A stretch of 64,000 nucleotides of DNA from Lucinisca nassula (GCA_963580285.1 OY757026.1:50071143-50135142); one strand, 5' to 3'; counted from the first letter of the stretch, positions 1 to 10,790 are shown. Numbers and translations are program-made. Notes: generated from the sequence alone by a model not told the origin.

Positions 1-165
1 TTAGTTGTTCAGTCTGCATGATGGATTTCTAGCTCATAAATGCAACATCTCCGCGAACATAAAATCAAACGAATAAGGAGACGAGACAACGACGAGGACT
101 CAACAGCATGGGATAGCTAGAATGCTGCAGCAAAGGAAACCCATAGTTAGGCTCCGGTTAGCCCT
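1..165 (+). repeat. dispersed repeat fragment, copy 1
   Basis: Recognisably similar along its length to 50981-51145, e.g. GCAACATCTC, GAACATAAAA, CGAYGAGGACT and GAAATGCTG-like blocks in the same order. It is cut by the window start. Class unknown; no coding potential seen. Confidence 0.6.
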
Positions 166-1319
166 ACCAGAGACAGAGCATCAGGCACCTACCTTCAGGC
201 GTTCTGGTGGAAATCAATTCGTACTTATGAAAGGAACTGAATGACAGGTTAACTAATTTGAGGATGACACCTTATAGGTCAGATATTTTGAACAGGGACG
301 ATGTTTGGCTTAATAAATGTAACGATTTCTATGTAAATCAAGCTTCTTCTTCTACACTTTTGTCAAGAAGGGTGGGAACATCGGGTTCAACACAGACTCT
401 CGACTGACCTTTTCTGCATCTTCATGTAACGTGGTCACCACAATTTGCGCATGTTTGCCAAAATACAACCAAAACCAGAGTCATTCAATCAGCAAATAAG
501 CTGAAGTATATCAAAGCCGCAGTTGGAGAATTACATGCTGATATTCAAATTTAGTAGAGTATCTTTTTCTGCAGCAAGTTAATGATAAAAACCAAAACAA
601 ACCTATAAAACCTATAAAACATTTATGTAAAATCGTCGTTCAACCATGCAAATACTATGTAATGTTTCTTTTTGTTTGCAGACACATTTCGCAGACCCTC
701 AGTCAAAAGGAGGCTGGATTATTCAGAGGCGTAAACTGATTAAAAAATACGTCTTTCCTTCAGTTATATAATACTTGACCGTTTGAAAAAAGACTGACAT
801 AGGGTCGCGTTGTTCACTGAACTTTGTCGTCTTTCAGAGGTATTGCCGTCATGGTAACTTCATACCAAACTACAACTGTTAATCGAATTAATGGTTTATG
901 AAGGCTGGAAAATGCAGCTAAGCCTTAAAGATAACCAAACAAGCGCAATCAGTAAAACAGAAAACTGTGGCTGCTGTATCATGACAACGCCAATTAAATA
1001 TGGTTTACGCTTGCCATCAAGCTTACGGGACTTTTAATTACCCTGAACATAAAGTTATAAATAAGCAGCCCATGGGAAACTACGCTCATCAGAGCTCAAG
1101 TGGGCATAAATTACCCCACCTTTGGTGGCCATTTATTTTAATCGACCATAATGGTTTAGTGGAGGCCAATCGAAGGACCATTGCTACCAAATTATTTTTT
1201 AAATCAACCATTGTTTTTGTCGCCGTCGCATACATTCTGGTCAGCTTTGAACAATATCAGCAGGTCTAAAGTCCAAAATGTTGCAAACCAAGGTCTTGTA
1301 TTTCCTGAGATGCAGAATT
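166..1319. other. no gene or clear repeat recognised
   Basis: AT-rich non-coding sequence. An AACCTATAAAACCTATAAAA run at 602-621 resembles the inside of element R. The 89-aa frame at 1000-1269 has no recognisable motif and is not called. Confidence 0.4.
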
Positions 1320-1890
1320 CAAAATCACTTTTGGCCATATGTTGGTTTGATGGTTTGACAATCACACAGATCCCTCAAACAAACTTTGATTTCTCGACCA
1401 CACTGATGCAGTATATGTAATTTGGTATCGGTTAGCACAGTAGTTTTGGAAAAAATAGTAATATGTAATCTTATGGCCCCAGGATCATTTAGCTCGTTGC
1501 AAATATCAACTCTGATGTCATTAGCTGCAACAGAACCAGAAAATCCTGTCTTTGCCATACAAAGCCCTAAGTGACCGTATGTGACCTTGACGTAAGAAAG
1601 GTCAAGGTCAACCAAATGTCATCATTTGAATAAATAAGAAAGGGACCGGGTCCCCTATATTGTATATCAAGTTTCAAGGTCATCGGTCTATTGGTTCTTG
1701 ATAATGGGCGATTTCAAAGGTTTTTTACCATATATGGGCATGGTGGACATTTTGGTCATGTGACCCAGACATTCAGAATATATGTTTGTTCTTCCACCCC
1801 ATGGCGGCTTCACATGTAATTTGGTTCCAATTGGCCTTGTAGTTTCAGAGTAGAAGTCGTTTGGATTTGTTTGGATGTTCAAATGAGAAA
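1320..1890. repeat. probable Helentron-type core repeat, degenerate
   Basis: Carries TGACCTTGA/AAGGTCAAGGTCA words and three loose repeats of a TGTAATTTGGTWYCRRTT-like motif (around 1415 and 1815, plus CAAGTTTCAAGGTCATCGG at 1668). These resemble the internal units of Hel-1 to Hel-5. No ends identified. Confidence 0.4.
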
Positions 1891-2130
1891 AGAGGGTAGG
1901 TACATTTATCTCCCCTTTTTATGTCTTTTTCCCCACTTTTTTGATTTTCTAACTCCATTTTCAAGATGCTGAGAGACCTCTCAATAAATTCATATCATAG
2001 TTAAGTGTGAGAAAATAAGGTGCATTAAACTCCTTAAATACGGGTGCTACGAATTTCAAATCCCTGACTAATAGCTGAAGTAGAACTCTACTTGATTGGG
2101 TAATCTGCTGTTTGGTGATTGTTTGATTTG

Positions 2131-2416
2131 ATATTTAATGTCCCCGTCAACACTGTATAAGTCATTTTGGAGATGTTGCTTCCAATTTTGTGGGACTTTT
2201 ACTCAACATTGAGATGAAATGACATCTCAAGCCCTGTCCCCCAATGAAACAAATAGGGTTTTATAAGCATGGATGGTCCGACTCGCACCACTTTGCCTGG
2301 GCAGGCTTAGATCCTCTCAGCAGTTTACCAGTACTCGTGCATGGTCGGATTCAGCTCTGCGTGGAAGCATCATGCAGTCCATCTATTTCTTCAAGCCCCG
2401 ATGGATAGGGGCCGGC
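2131..2416 (-). repeat. SINE-S copy
   Basis: Full-length-like. The GATTTGATATTTAATGTCCC tail lies at the left and the CCCCGATGGATAGGGGCC end at the right, so the element reads on the minus strand. The ATG-led frame inside (peptides like MTSQA..NETNR in other copies) is fortuitous. Confidence 0.75.
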
Positions 2417-2571
2417 CTCGGACATGGTGCAATAGAGAAGGACATGGTGCAGTAAAGATGAAAGTTGCCCTCAAGTAACTAGATATTCAGTAAAACTGAC
2501 ATATAAAAAATTCAGCCTGGTATTTGGTGGAAACTGCCTGATCTGCTGTTTGGTGAGACTAAAAATTCTGA

Positions 2572-3081
2572 TACTGTAAAATCTCTATTAGAAGCCCATG
2601 CTCTAATAAACCCCCACCCCCCGATTTGGGTGTTAAAAATGGCGATTTTTTTGGCAATTCTCAGAAAAACACCAGCCTCCAATAAACGCCAACTTTACTC
2701 CGATGTTGATTCATAGGAACTTTTTTGTGACATTGTGACAGGGTCGGAAATTAAACAAGTCAAACAAAATGACTTCAGGTTTTACGTATTTTGCCATGTT
2801 AGACAAGAAATGATAAAAACCTTAATGATATTCCCTTAAGTGAAGAAAGGGGAGGTAACTACTATTCTATTCTAAGACAAGGCTATTGTATCACCAGTCA
2901 TTTTCTGAGAAACAAGATCACAGCCATAAGAAAGTGAGTGTTTTGGACCATCTTATGTGAATTGCAGGTTTCTATAGCCTCTAATAAACGCACCCCCCCC
3001 CCCCCCCCCCCCCCCCCCCCGTCTTCAGGAAAGGTATTGATTGTAATAAACGCCCAGCCGTCTATTAGAGATTGTACGGTA
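2572..3081. mobile_element. TIR element with CTCTAWTAGA ends
   Basis: Ends TACTGTAAAATCTCTATTAG and its inverse at 3061-3081 (21-bp TIR, about three mismatches), with TA at the tips. The inside repeats TAATAAACGCC words and a C-only tract of about 30 bases near 2990-3020. No transposase. Probably a non-autonomous DNA element. Confidence 0.65.
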
Positions 3082-3389
3082 TTTGATGTCCAATCTGGTG
3101 CTTCCAGGTGAACCTACACACGCTCATATTCAGTGAGACTCCAATATCAGATGCTTGCATGGTGAGACTGCACAATCAAGATTTGGTGAGACTGTACAAT
3201 TTGGTTTTTAAACCAAGAAAAGTCTCCACAGCATAGCAACCGATAAGACTGGACATCTGATCTTTGTCCATTGCTTATTTTGGAATTTTCAAAATAAATT
3301 TGGTTAAATGTGGCTAAATTGCTAAAGATATAGTTCCATTTGAGTGTTTTGAGCTCAGCTTTTGGGATTCAGTGTCTCTGTCACTCACA

Positions 3390-3722
3390 TACCGTATTCG
3401 CCCTAATTACCACACCGTGCCCTTAGTTTTTTCACAATCGTGTAAAAAAATCGGGGCGAAAAATCTACCTAATTAGCGCACACTTGATACGAAAACAATA
3501 GCTTCCGAGATGATGCATACTGATATTTAATGGGACAGAAATTGATACTTAAGCATTGCCTTCACTATTGAAGAAATAACGGTAAGTTGTTTTTTTTATA
3601 GATTTAATGTGAAAGCTTCAAGGGGAGGTTACTGTAAAGTGTGCGCTTATGCATTTCCTTTTCAAAAATAGCTTTGATGTGCGCTTATAGGAGCATGTGC
3701 GGTAATAAGGGCGAATACGGTA
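3390..3722. mobile_element. MITE with TACCGTATTCGCCC ends
   Basis: TIR TACCGTATTCGCCCTAATTA at the left, with its inverse (AATAAGGGCGAATACGGTA) at the right. Both arms continue with GTGCGC-type words. 333 bp, no ORF. The TA tips suggest a TA target duplication. Confidence 0.75.
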
Positions 3723-3781
3723 CTTAGTTTTTCAGTCGCAGAAAAAATTGTTCTGAAATTGACATATTTATTATAGCACTC

Positions 3782-3969
3782 TTAATCCTTGACCTATTTA
3801 AATGTGCCACACCCACCACTGATTATCAACCGATCAGATTTCTTGATGCAATTAATTTTAAGTCATTGCAACAAATTCATAAACTGAATGACAAACAATG
3901 AAGATCCTGATCAGGATCTACATTATTTGGAAGATAAGACATATCCAGGCTCAGAAGGACAAGGGTTAA
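3782..3969 (+). mobile_element. MITE-A copy (TTAA-flanked)
   Basis: TTAATCCTTGACCTATTT at the left and GGACAAGGGTTAA at the right, with a shortened centre (GATCCTGATCAGGATC). It shares its right TTAA with the next MITE-A. Confidence 0.75.
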
Positions 3970-4189
3970 CCCTGATCTTGCTGTTAACGACAACCCCTAG
4001 CTATCTTTGCAAACAGTGTAAATCCAGATCAGATGGCTTCTGGCTTCTGAAGAAGCCATCTGATTAGGATCTACACTGTTTGGCATTCAGTTTATGAATT
4101 TGTAGCAATGAATTACATCAAGTGTTTTGATTGGTTGATAGACAGAAATGGGTGTGGCTTAAATGAATATTCAGCAAGATAAAGGTTAA
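3966..4189 (-). mobile_element. MITE-A copy, back to back with the previous one
   Basis: TTAACCCTGATCTTGCTGTT to CAAGATAAAGGTTAA. It has the core hairpin around GATCAGATGGCTTCTG and the sub-terminal GGGTGTGGCTTAAATGAATA. A single TTAA (3966-3969) serves both copies. The TTAA target and CCC start are piggyBac-like. Confidence 0.8.
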
Positions 4190-4740
4190 GGCTGGGCATT
4201 CCTGGATTTCTGTCTGAAGACAAGGAGTAAACTGCCAGGAACAGAATTCAGAGTGTAGCTGACGTTATAAGGTGGAAAAAGATACCTTTTTGCCACTCTT
4301 GGTACAACTTGATTATTGACAGGAGACATGTGGCTTTTAGCGTATTTATCTAATGTCTCCCAGCAAGAATTGTCATCTGATGAACAGAAAAATTAGTTTT
4401 CACAGTTTTTACAACCTCGCGTAGGAAGTGTGAGGTATCCTACTGTGATTTAGTTGTTCGAAGTATGAAAAATATTGGTCACCGTTTAGCAGCGTTATGT
4501 CAAACTGAAATGTGGCACATGATAAGTTCTGCTGGCTCTGTGTGGTCACTGAGTCCATTCCTGTCCTTGTTTCGCCCATTGTATACTGGAAACCCCAGAA
4601 TGGGTACAAATTGGTAAAAGTTCAGACCCTGATCAGATGCTGCAAACTATTCACATGTATAATTGTCATACTTTTTTTTCTGTGAAAAATGTGAATTAAA
4701 GAACTGCAGATAGCAGTGGTACAAAGCAACAGATATATAG
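4190..4740. other. unassigned; no gene seen
   Basis: Non-coding sequence. A short GACCCTGATCAGATGC fragment at 4624 recalls the core-1 hairpin half. Nothing else is recognised. Confidence 0.35.
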
Positions 4741-4754
4741 GTATTTTGTGATAA

Positions 4755-4968
4755 TTAACCCTTATCTTGCTGTTCACGACAACCCCTATCTTTGCAAACA
4801 GTGTAGATCCAGATCAGATGGCTTCTGAAGCCATCTGATCAGGATCTACACTGTTTGGCATTCAGTTTATGGATTTTTAGCAATAAATTACATCAAATAA
4901 TTTGATTGGTTGATAGACAGAAATGGGTGTGGCTTAAATGAATATTCAGCAAGATAATTAAGAGTTAA
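4755..4968 (-). mobile_element. MITE-A nested in left arm of MITE-B
   Basis: TTAACCCTTATCTTGCTGTT at the left, AAGATAATTAAGAGTTAA at the right, core hairpin GATCAGATGGCTTCTGAAGC. TTAA on both sides. Confidence 0.85.
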
Positions 4969-5042
4969 GCAATAGTGTTTGTCATTTCTCCACATAAACC
5001 TATGTTGTGGGTGTTCATTAGAACCGCCTCACCGAGGCAGTT

Positions 5043-5255
5043 TTAATCCTTATCTTGCTGAATATTCATTTAAGCCATACCCATTTCTGTCTATCAACCA
5101 ATCAAATTACTTGATGTAATTTATTGCTACAAATTCATAAACTGAATGCCAAACAGTGTAGATCCAGAACAGATGGCTTCTTCAGAAGCCATCTGATCTG
5201 GATCTAAACTGTTTACAAAGATAGGGGTTGTCGTGAACAGCATGATAAGGGTTAA
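5043..5255 (+). mobile_element. MITE-A nested in right arm of MITE-B
   Basis: TTAATCCTTATCTTGCTGAA at the left and GCATGATAAGGGTTAA at the right. Full 213-bp form, with CCACACC-like and CTTGATGTAATTTATTGC blocks. Confidence 0.85.
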
Positions 5256-5399
5256 TGAGTACCCACAACATAGGCTTATATGGAGAGATAAGGAAACTAT
5301 CCTTCACTTATCACAAAATACATGTACTTAAATGGAAAGATGATTGTCTTTTGAGTGTAACTTGGAAAAATGGTACTGAGTGTTACTGTTTGTTTGTCT

Positions 5400-5616
5400 T
5401 ACCGTAAAAACCAAAAAAATTCAAACATCTTGAGGACTTGCTGTAATTCTTCTAAAATTTTAAAAAATTTGTTTCATGATCTGGCAAGCAGTTCAAAAAG
5501 TACAGATGGCAAACTGTGTAGACCCTGATCAGACTGCTCCTGAAGGGAGCAGTCTGATCTTGGTCTGCACTGTTTCTTTAGGTCTGTCTGTCCCAATACC
5601 TAGGATCATTACGGTA
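5400..5616 (+). mobile_element. MITE-C copy
   Basis: TACCGTAAAAACC at the left, GATCATTACGGTA at the right. The core hairpin CAGACTGCTCCTGAAGGGAG sits inside GCAAACTGTGTAGACCC..TCTGCACTGTTT. TA at both tips. Confidence 0.75.
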
Positions 5617-5649
5617 AACTGTGTCTTTTAACCCTTCAATTCCTCTACT

Positions 5650-5727
5650 GTTAGCAAACAGTATAGACCCTGATCAGAAGCAGCATTCTATGGCATCTAA
5701 TCTGGGTTTCCACTGTTTGCCAAACCC
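5650..5727. repeat. core-1 hairpin remnant
   Basis: GCAAACAGTATAGACCCTGA at the left and CACTGTTTGCC at the right form an imperfect stem with few flanking MITE sequences left. Confidence 0.5.
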
Positions 5728-5736
5728 AGCAGATGA

Positions 5737-6290
5737 ACAGGCCTCAGTGGCCTATAAAATGGATAATCTTAGTCATTTGGTCTCTCACCACTGTGGGTTC
5801 GAGCCTGGCTCGGGTCACAAGTGAGAAGCCAAGTTCTTCTCCGGGTACTGCGGTTTTCTCCCACCTAAGATTAACGATCAACTGGATATGAGTGAAATAA
5901 TCCTGAAAGGGCAGTAAAACCAAACCTGGATTTTCTACAATCAGGTGGTTCTTCTCCGGGTACGGCAGCTTTCTCCCACCTCAGACTAACGATCAACTCA
6001 ATATGGGTGAAATAATCTTGAAAGGGCAGTAAAACCAAACCTGGATTTCCTACAATCAGGTGGTTCTTCTCCGGGTACTGCAGTTTTCTCCCACCTCAGA
6101 TTAACGATCAACTCAATATGAGTGAAATAATCTTGAAAGGGCAGTAAAACCAAACCTGGATTTTCTACAATCAGTTGGTTCTTCTCCGGGTACTGCAGTT
6201 TTCTCCCACCTCAGATTAACGATCAATTCAATATGAGTGAAATAATCTTGAAAGGGCAGTAAAACCAAAGTTGGATTTCCTACAAATCAG
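5737..6290 (+). repeat. SINE-P with its tail region in four 115-bp tandem copies
   Basis: The tRNA-like head is degraded, with box B GGTTCGAGCCTGG at 5799-5812. The downstream block starting GTTCTTCTCCGGGTAC repeats at 5833, 5948, 6063 and 6178, spacing 115 each, and includes GATTAACGATCAACTC and TGAAATAATCTTGAAAGGG. Other SINE-P copies (20822, 27136, 39046) have this block once. Confidence 0.8.
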
Positions 6291-6308
6291 TGACAGTCAC
6301 CTGGACTT

Positions 6309-6521
6309 TTAACCCTTCTCTTGCTGAATATTCATTTAAGCCACACATATTTCTGTCTATCAAACAATCAAATTACTTGATGTAATTTATTGCTACAAAT
6401 TCATAAACTGAATGCCAAACGGTGTAGATCCTGATCAGATGGCTTCTTCAGAAGCCATCTGATCTGGAAATACACTGTTTTGAAAGATAGGGATTTTCGT
6501 GAACAGCAGGATAAGAGTTAA
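6309..6521 (+). mobile_element. MITE-A copy
   Basis: TTAACCCTTCTCTTGCTGAA to CAGGATAAGAGTTAA, 213 bp, with a core hairpin GATGGCTTCTTCAGAAGCC. Confidence 0.85.
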
Positions 6522-6904
6522 TTTTTAGCAGTGAAAAACTTTTGCGCTTTGTTAACTTTGAGTCAACTGACAAAAAGTAGTCCCATAAACTTATTTAAAA
6601 ATAATGTCTGCAAATGTTGCGATAATTTTTTTTTTCAGCGTCTGTTTTGGTGATATTGCAGTGTAAAATCAATAATACAATTTCTCTTCTCTACATATTA
6701 CATATCCCAAGGGAGTGGGGGCATGTAATAAAATCAGTTTTCACACCAGACCTTCCTCTCAGCAAGAAGAATTTACTGTAAATGTTTTAAAAATCCTGGA
6801 TTTTAGACATCTTTCAGAAAATATATCATATTTCTGAATTAATGGACTTAAAATTGTCCTTGCAGTCTTCAGTTTGAATTTGCATGTAACAGGTGAAAAA
6901 ATGC

Positions 6905-6985
6905 TAATCACCTTTACCTGGCCGGGGATCGAACCCGGTCCGCCAGAGTGACAGGCCAACACTCTTCCGCGTTGCTATAAAAGCC
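6905..6985 (-). repeat. tRNA-like SINE head, reverse orientation
   Basis: On the minus strand it reads a box-A-like region and box B GGGTTCGATCCCCGGCC. The ends do not pair as an acceptor stem, so a working tRNA is unlikely. Confidence 0.45.
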
Positions 6986-7042
6986 GGCTTGTATCGCAAG
7001 GCAGTACAAGTGTGGTATATACCTATACCCTATGACATGCAA

Positions 7043-7251
7043 AATACTAAAAAAGACACCTTGAGGACATGCTGTAATTCTCCTAAAAATAATAACAAAT
7101 TTATTTCATGATCCGTCAAGGAGTCAGAAAATGCATATGGAATGGCAAACAGGGTAGACCCTGATCAGACTGCTCCTTTAGGAGCAGTCTGATCTGAGTC
7201 TGCACTGTTTGCTTAGGCCTGTCTGTCCCAATACTTAAGATCATTACGGTA
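7043..7251 (+). mobile_element. MITE-C copy
   Basis: The left end is worn. The middle holds GACACCTTGAGGAC, the core hairpin GACTGCTCCTTTAGGAGCAG and the right end GATCATTACGGTA. Confidence 0.7.
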
Positions 7252-7262
7252 TGTACTTTTGT

Positions 7263-7554
7263 TTGATTTGAGGTTTAACGTCCCCATCAACACTGTAAAG
7301 GTCATTTTGGAGACGTTGCTTCCAATTTTGTGGGACTTTTACCCGACATTGAGATGAAATGACATCTCAAGCCCTGTCACCCAATGAAACCAATAGGGTT
7401 CATCAGCATGGACGGTCAGCCTCGCACCGCGGTTCCTGGACAGGCTTAGATCCTCTAAGCGGTTTACCAGTACTAGTGTGCAGGCCGGATTCAGCTCTAC
7501 GTGGAAGCATCATGCAGCCCATATATTTCTTCAAGCCCCTATGGGCGGGGGCCG
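7263..7554 (-). repeat. SINE-S copy
   Basis: GATTTGAGGTTTAACGTCCC at the left to GCCCCTATGGGCGGGGGCC at the right. Full length, about 290 bp. Confidence 0.85.
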
Positions 7555-7570
7555 AACGGTCGGATGAATC

Positions 7571-7762
7571 CTTAATATGGCAAGAAAAACTGCATCAGAA
7601 AATGTATGTTTATGTTGTCTGCTGCATCTTCTTGCAAACATTTTTCTATTCACACAAACATTGTGGATCCTGATCAGAGTGTGCCCTTGGATCTATGCCC
7701 ACTCTGTTTGCAGTGACTTTTAAAAGTCACCAAACAAAGCAGACAACAATTGTTGTGATTAA
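7571..7762 (-). mobile_element. MITE-F copy, first of a head-to-head pair
   Basis: GAAAAACTGCATCAGAAAAT on the left, GTCTGCTGCATCTTCTTGC, a worn core stem, then GACAACAATTGTTGTGATTAA. It ends at the TTAA at 7759-7762 shared with the next copy. Confidence 0.65.
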
Positions 7763-7957
7763 CCCGTAAAATGTCAATCACGACAATTGTCGTCTGCTTT
7801 GTTATCTGCGTCATTTTTGCAAACAGTGTGGACCCAGTCTGATTGGGGCCACACTGTTTGCCTGTAAACAAAAATATCTTTTAAAGCAATTGCAAAAAAT
7901 TCAGCAGACGACATAAGCAGACAACATTTTCAGATGTTGTTTTTCTCGGCATCTTAA
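7759..7957 (+). mobile_element. MITE-F copy, second of a head-to-head pair
   Basis: TTAACCCGTAAAATGTCAAT, GACAATTGTCGTCTGC, core CAAACAGTGTGGACCC..CACACTGTTTGCC, GCAGACGACATAAGCAG, ending GGCATCTTAA. Confidence 0.75.
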
Positions 7958-8263
7958 GTGGTAAGATGGCAGTAATTTCGCTCACGATGACCCTGGAGAC
8001 ATTATTACTGGATAGTGATGATGTAAATTCGATCAGAGATCTTGATATCACATTACATACCGTATCTTCCCTAATATTGGGACACCTCAACTTATCACCA
8101 TAATTGAGAGGTTGCAGATGATGTCATACAACTAGAGTTATCTTTCTTGCTGGAGACACCCAGGCTCATTTCCAGCAGAATTTTAATTTGCTTTCCTTTT
8201 AAATAACTTTCTTCTCCCTTGGAAAATTATGACCAAATCTTGATTATTTTATTCTTATGACCT

Positions 8264-8476
8264 TTAACCCTTGTCCTGCTAAGCCCGGATATACCTTACC
8301 TTTCAAACAATGTAGATCCAGATCAGATGGCTTCTAAAGAAGCCATCTGATCAGGATCTACATTGTTTGTCATTCAGATTGTGAATTTGTTGCAATAATT
8401 TGCATCAAGTAATCTGATTGGTTGATAATCAGTAGTGGGTGTGGCATTTTTGAATATTCAGCAGGACAAGGGTTCA
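8264..8476 (-). mobile_element. MITE-A copy
   Basis: TTAACCCTTGTCCTGCTAAG to CAGCAGGACAAGGGTTCA; the right TTAA is mutated to TTCA. GGACAAGGGTT replaces the usual GATAAGGGTT, so this and the next copy form a subfamily. Confidence 0.8.
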
Positions 8477-8759
8477 GAACAATCACAGTCACATATAAAC
8501 CACTTCAGTGTTTTTATCACTATGGGATAATTGGTCAAAAATGAATAAATTTGTACACAAAAACCTGTCTGGTGTCTCCAATATGGCGGATCAAGGGAGA
8601 AGATTCTTACAAAAGTGCTGTGTCTGCAACCTCTCCATAAATAGTGTAGCAGACAAAACTTCTAAAACTCGACAAGAAATATGCATGCTATTGTACATCA
8701 TAAACCAATGTTAGGAATTCCACTTGTACTGCCAATCATAGCATTTCCAGACATCATTT

Positions 8760-8972
8760 TTAACCCTTGTCCTGCTGAATATTCATATATGCCACACCCA
8801 CTACCGATTATCAACCAATCAGATTACTTGATGCAAATTATTGCAACAAATTCACAATCTGAATGGCAAACAATGTAGATCCTGATCAGATTGCTACTTC
8901 AGAAGCCATCTGATCTGGATCTTCATTGTTTGAAAGATAAGACATAGCCGGGCTCAGCAGGACAAGGGTTAA
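8760..8972 (+). mobile_element. MITE-A copy, GGACAAGGG subfamily
   Basis: TTAACCCTTGTCCTGCTGAA to CAGGACAAGGGTTAA. It lies opposite in orientation to the copy at 8264, about 280 bases away. Confidence 0.85.
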
Positions 8973-9093
8973 TTTTTTTTTTTCCTGTTTTTCAGTGAAA
9001 ATAAATCTTGACAATTGTGTGAATAGTGCCAAAATTGTTTAGATTGAAGTCTACTCTAGAATTTTCTGCAGCATTTAAAGAGTGTAATACTTA

Positions 9094-9298
9094 TACCGTA
9101 ATGATCCTAAGTATTGGGACATATAGGCCTAAGCAAACAGTGCAGACCAAGATCAGACTGCTCCTGAAGGAGCAGTCTGATCTTGGCCTACACTGTTAAA
9201 ATTTGCCATTCCGTCAGCTTGCTGGATCATAAAACAAGTTTGGAGAATTGCAGCAAGTCCTCAAGGTGTCGATCGAACTTTTCAGGATTTTTACTGTA
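9094..9298 (-). mobile_element. MITE-C copy
   Basis: TACCGTAATGATCCTAAGTA at the left, core GACTGCTCCTGAAGGAGCAG, right end GGATTTTTACTGTA. TA at the tips. Confidence 0.8.
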
Positions 9299-9784
9299 TT
9301 ACTAAATTGCTACCTGGATTGAAATCTAAGAAGGTCTCTGAAGACTTTAGGCTCACCGAGAGAGGAGTAGTTTGCCAGAGCTGTAGGAAGAAACGTATTG
9401 ATTTTTGTCTTTTATATTCTCATTAGTAAGAGCAGAACTTTCAACAATCAGTACTATCTTGATTAGATGCTTCAGGCTTTATTTCAAAGGTACTTTGTTC
9501 TTTTTTATCTAGAACTTTGGAGAAAATCTGTTAGAAAAGTTCAGGTGATTTTAAAGTAATGGCAATATTTTTATTACTCTTTTATTCGTCATTTTTTAAT
9601 ATTTATATTAATATCCGTTTCTAGGCATATATTTGTTACATTTGAAGTCTATAATGTTTTGTGATCATTTCAATAGCACGTCCATGTGACATTGTGCATT
9701 TTTTCATGTCTTCAAAAGTATAGTTATTTTTTTTTTTTATGAAAATGTTTGATATTTTTTCTTATTTCTTGTCCAGATATAGAT
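9299..9784. other. AT-rich unassigned sequence
   Basis: No repeat, splice-bounded ORF or RNA gene recognised. Confidence 0.4.
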
Positions 9785-9958
9785 AGTTGGTGCTGGTTAG
9801 ATCCGCCTCAATGAGGTGGTTCTAACAAATACCCTTAACCTGTGCTTTTGAGCATTTAGATAAGGAAAATAATAAATTTATGAGTCCCATAAACCCCACT
9901 TTTCTATATGTAAAGTGGGGTTTTGAGTGGTGCTCATTCCACTGACTTGTTGACGCAA
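9785..9958. repeat. MITE-E remnant
   Basis: A worn core-2 stem (GATCCGCCTCAATGAGGTGG) is followed by AAACCCCACTTT..AAAGTGGGGTTTTG, the pair of words that flanks MITE-E cores. Confidence 0.5.
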
Positions 9959-9965
9959 TGATAAT

Positions 9966-10110
9966 TTGTTTGTTTGATTTGAGGTTTAACAGCCCCGTCA
10001 ACATTGTAAAGGTCATTTTGGAGACATTGCTTCCAATTTTGTGGGACTTTTACCCGACATTGAGATGAAATGACATCTCAAGCCCTGCCGCCCAATGAAA
10101 CCCATAGGGT
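9966..10110 (-). repeat. SINE-S, truncated
   Basis: GATTTGAGGTTTAACAGCCC to CCCAATGAAACCCATAGGG: the tail half only. Confidence 0.75.
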
Positions 10111-10221
10111 TTATAAAGTAAGTAAAGTGGAAAATGAATTTTTCTTTCCTTTTTTTTTTTTTAAGAGAAAAATTATAAGGTTTGACATTCATGTGAATCA
10201 TCTGCCTTAGCTTGAGTTGGA

Positions 10222-10384
10222 CTGTCCATGCTTATAAACCCTATTGGTTTCATTGGGCGGCAGGGCTTGAGATGTCATTTCATCGCAATGTTAGGTAAAA
10301 GTCCCACAAAATTAAAGCAACGTCTCCAAAATGACCTTTACAGTGTTGACGGGGACGTTAAACCTCAAATCAAACAAAAACAAA
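10222..10384 (+). repeat. SINE-S, truncated, opposite orientation
   Basis: CCATGCTTATAAACCCTATT to GACGTTAAACCTCAAATC and a CAAA tail. With its neighbours it makes a large inverted arrangement (9966-10110 against 10222-10592). Confidence 0.75.
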
Positions 10385-10388
10385 CGTA

Positions 10389-10592
10389 TAAGCCTGCCCA
10401 GGAAAGTGTTGATAGGTAGTGCGAGGCGGACCGTCCATGCTTATAAACCCTGTTGGTTTCATTGGGCCGCAGGGCTTGAGATGTCATTTCATCGCAATGT
10501 TAGGTAAAAGTCCCACAAAATTAAAGCAACGTCTCCAAAATGACCTTTACAGTGTTGACAGGGATGTTAAACCTCAAATCAAACAAACAAAC
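10389..10592 (+). repeat. SINE-S, truncated, tandem to the previous one
   Basis: AAGCCTGCCCAGGAAAG, then GGACCGTCCATGC, ending CCTCAAATCAAACAAACAAA. Its internal block ATCGCAATGTTAGGTAAAAG is identical to that of the 10222 copy, so one probably arose by local duplication. Confidence 0.75.
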
Positions 10593-10790
10593 AAATGTAA
10601 TCTGCTAGTATTGTATTAGGCATTTTATGGCTTATCTCATTTACATTTTTTTGAACTGATGGACCTCTTCTAATACAAAGAGGGTGTCTGATTTATTTCC
10701 ATAGTTTCTTCCTGCATATTTCGTAGTGTGAATGCATCACCTTGCACAGTGTAATAAGGAAGAAATTATCTCAATTTATGAGTTGAGATG

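Larger units (their letters stand above)
4741..5321. mobile_element. MITE-B carrying two nested MITE-A copies
   Basis: Outer ends GTATTTTGTGATAA and TTATCACAAAATAC match MITE-B at 30958. The hairpin ACCTATGTTGTGGGTGTTCA..ACCCACAACATAGG is intact but split. MITE-A copies sit in the left arm (4755-4968) and the right arm (5043-5255), each at a TTAA. Confidence 0.8.

Noticed and set aside
5833..6290. CRISPR-like array
   Set aside because: 115-bp units without distinct spacers, derived from a SINE tail in an animal genome.
7359..7673. Recurrent frames starting MTSQA.SPNETNR (also 24495, 57305, 63594 and reverse copies)
   Set aside because: They are translations of SINE-S; frames break at different places between copies and show no protein family.
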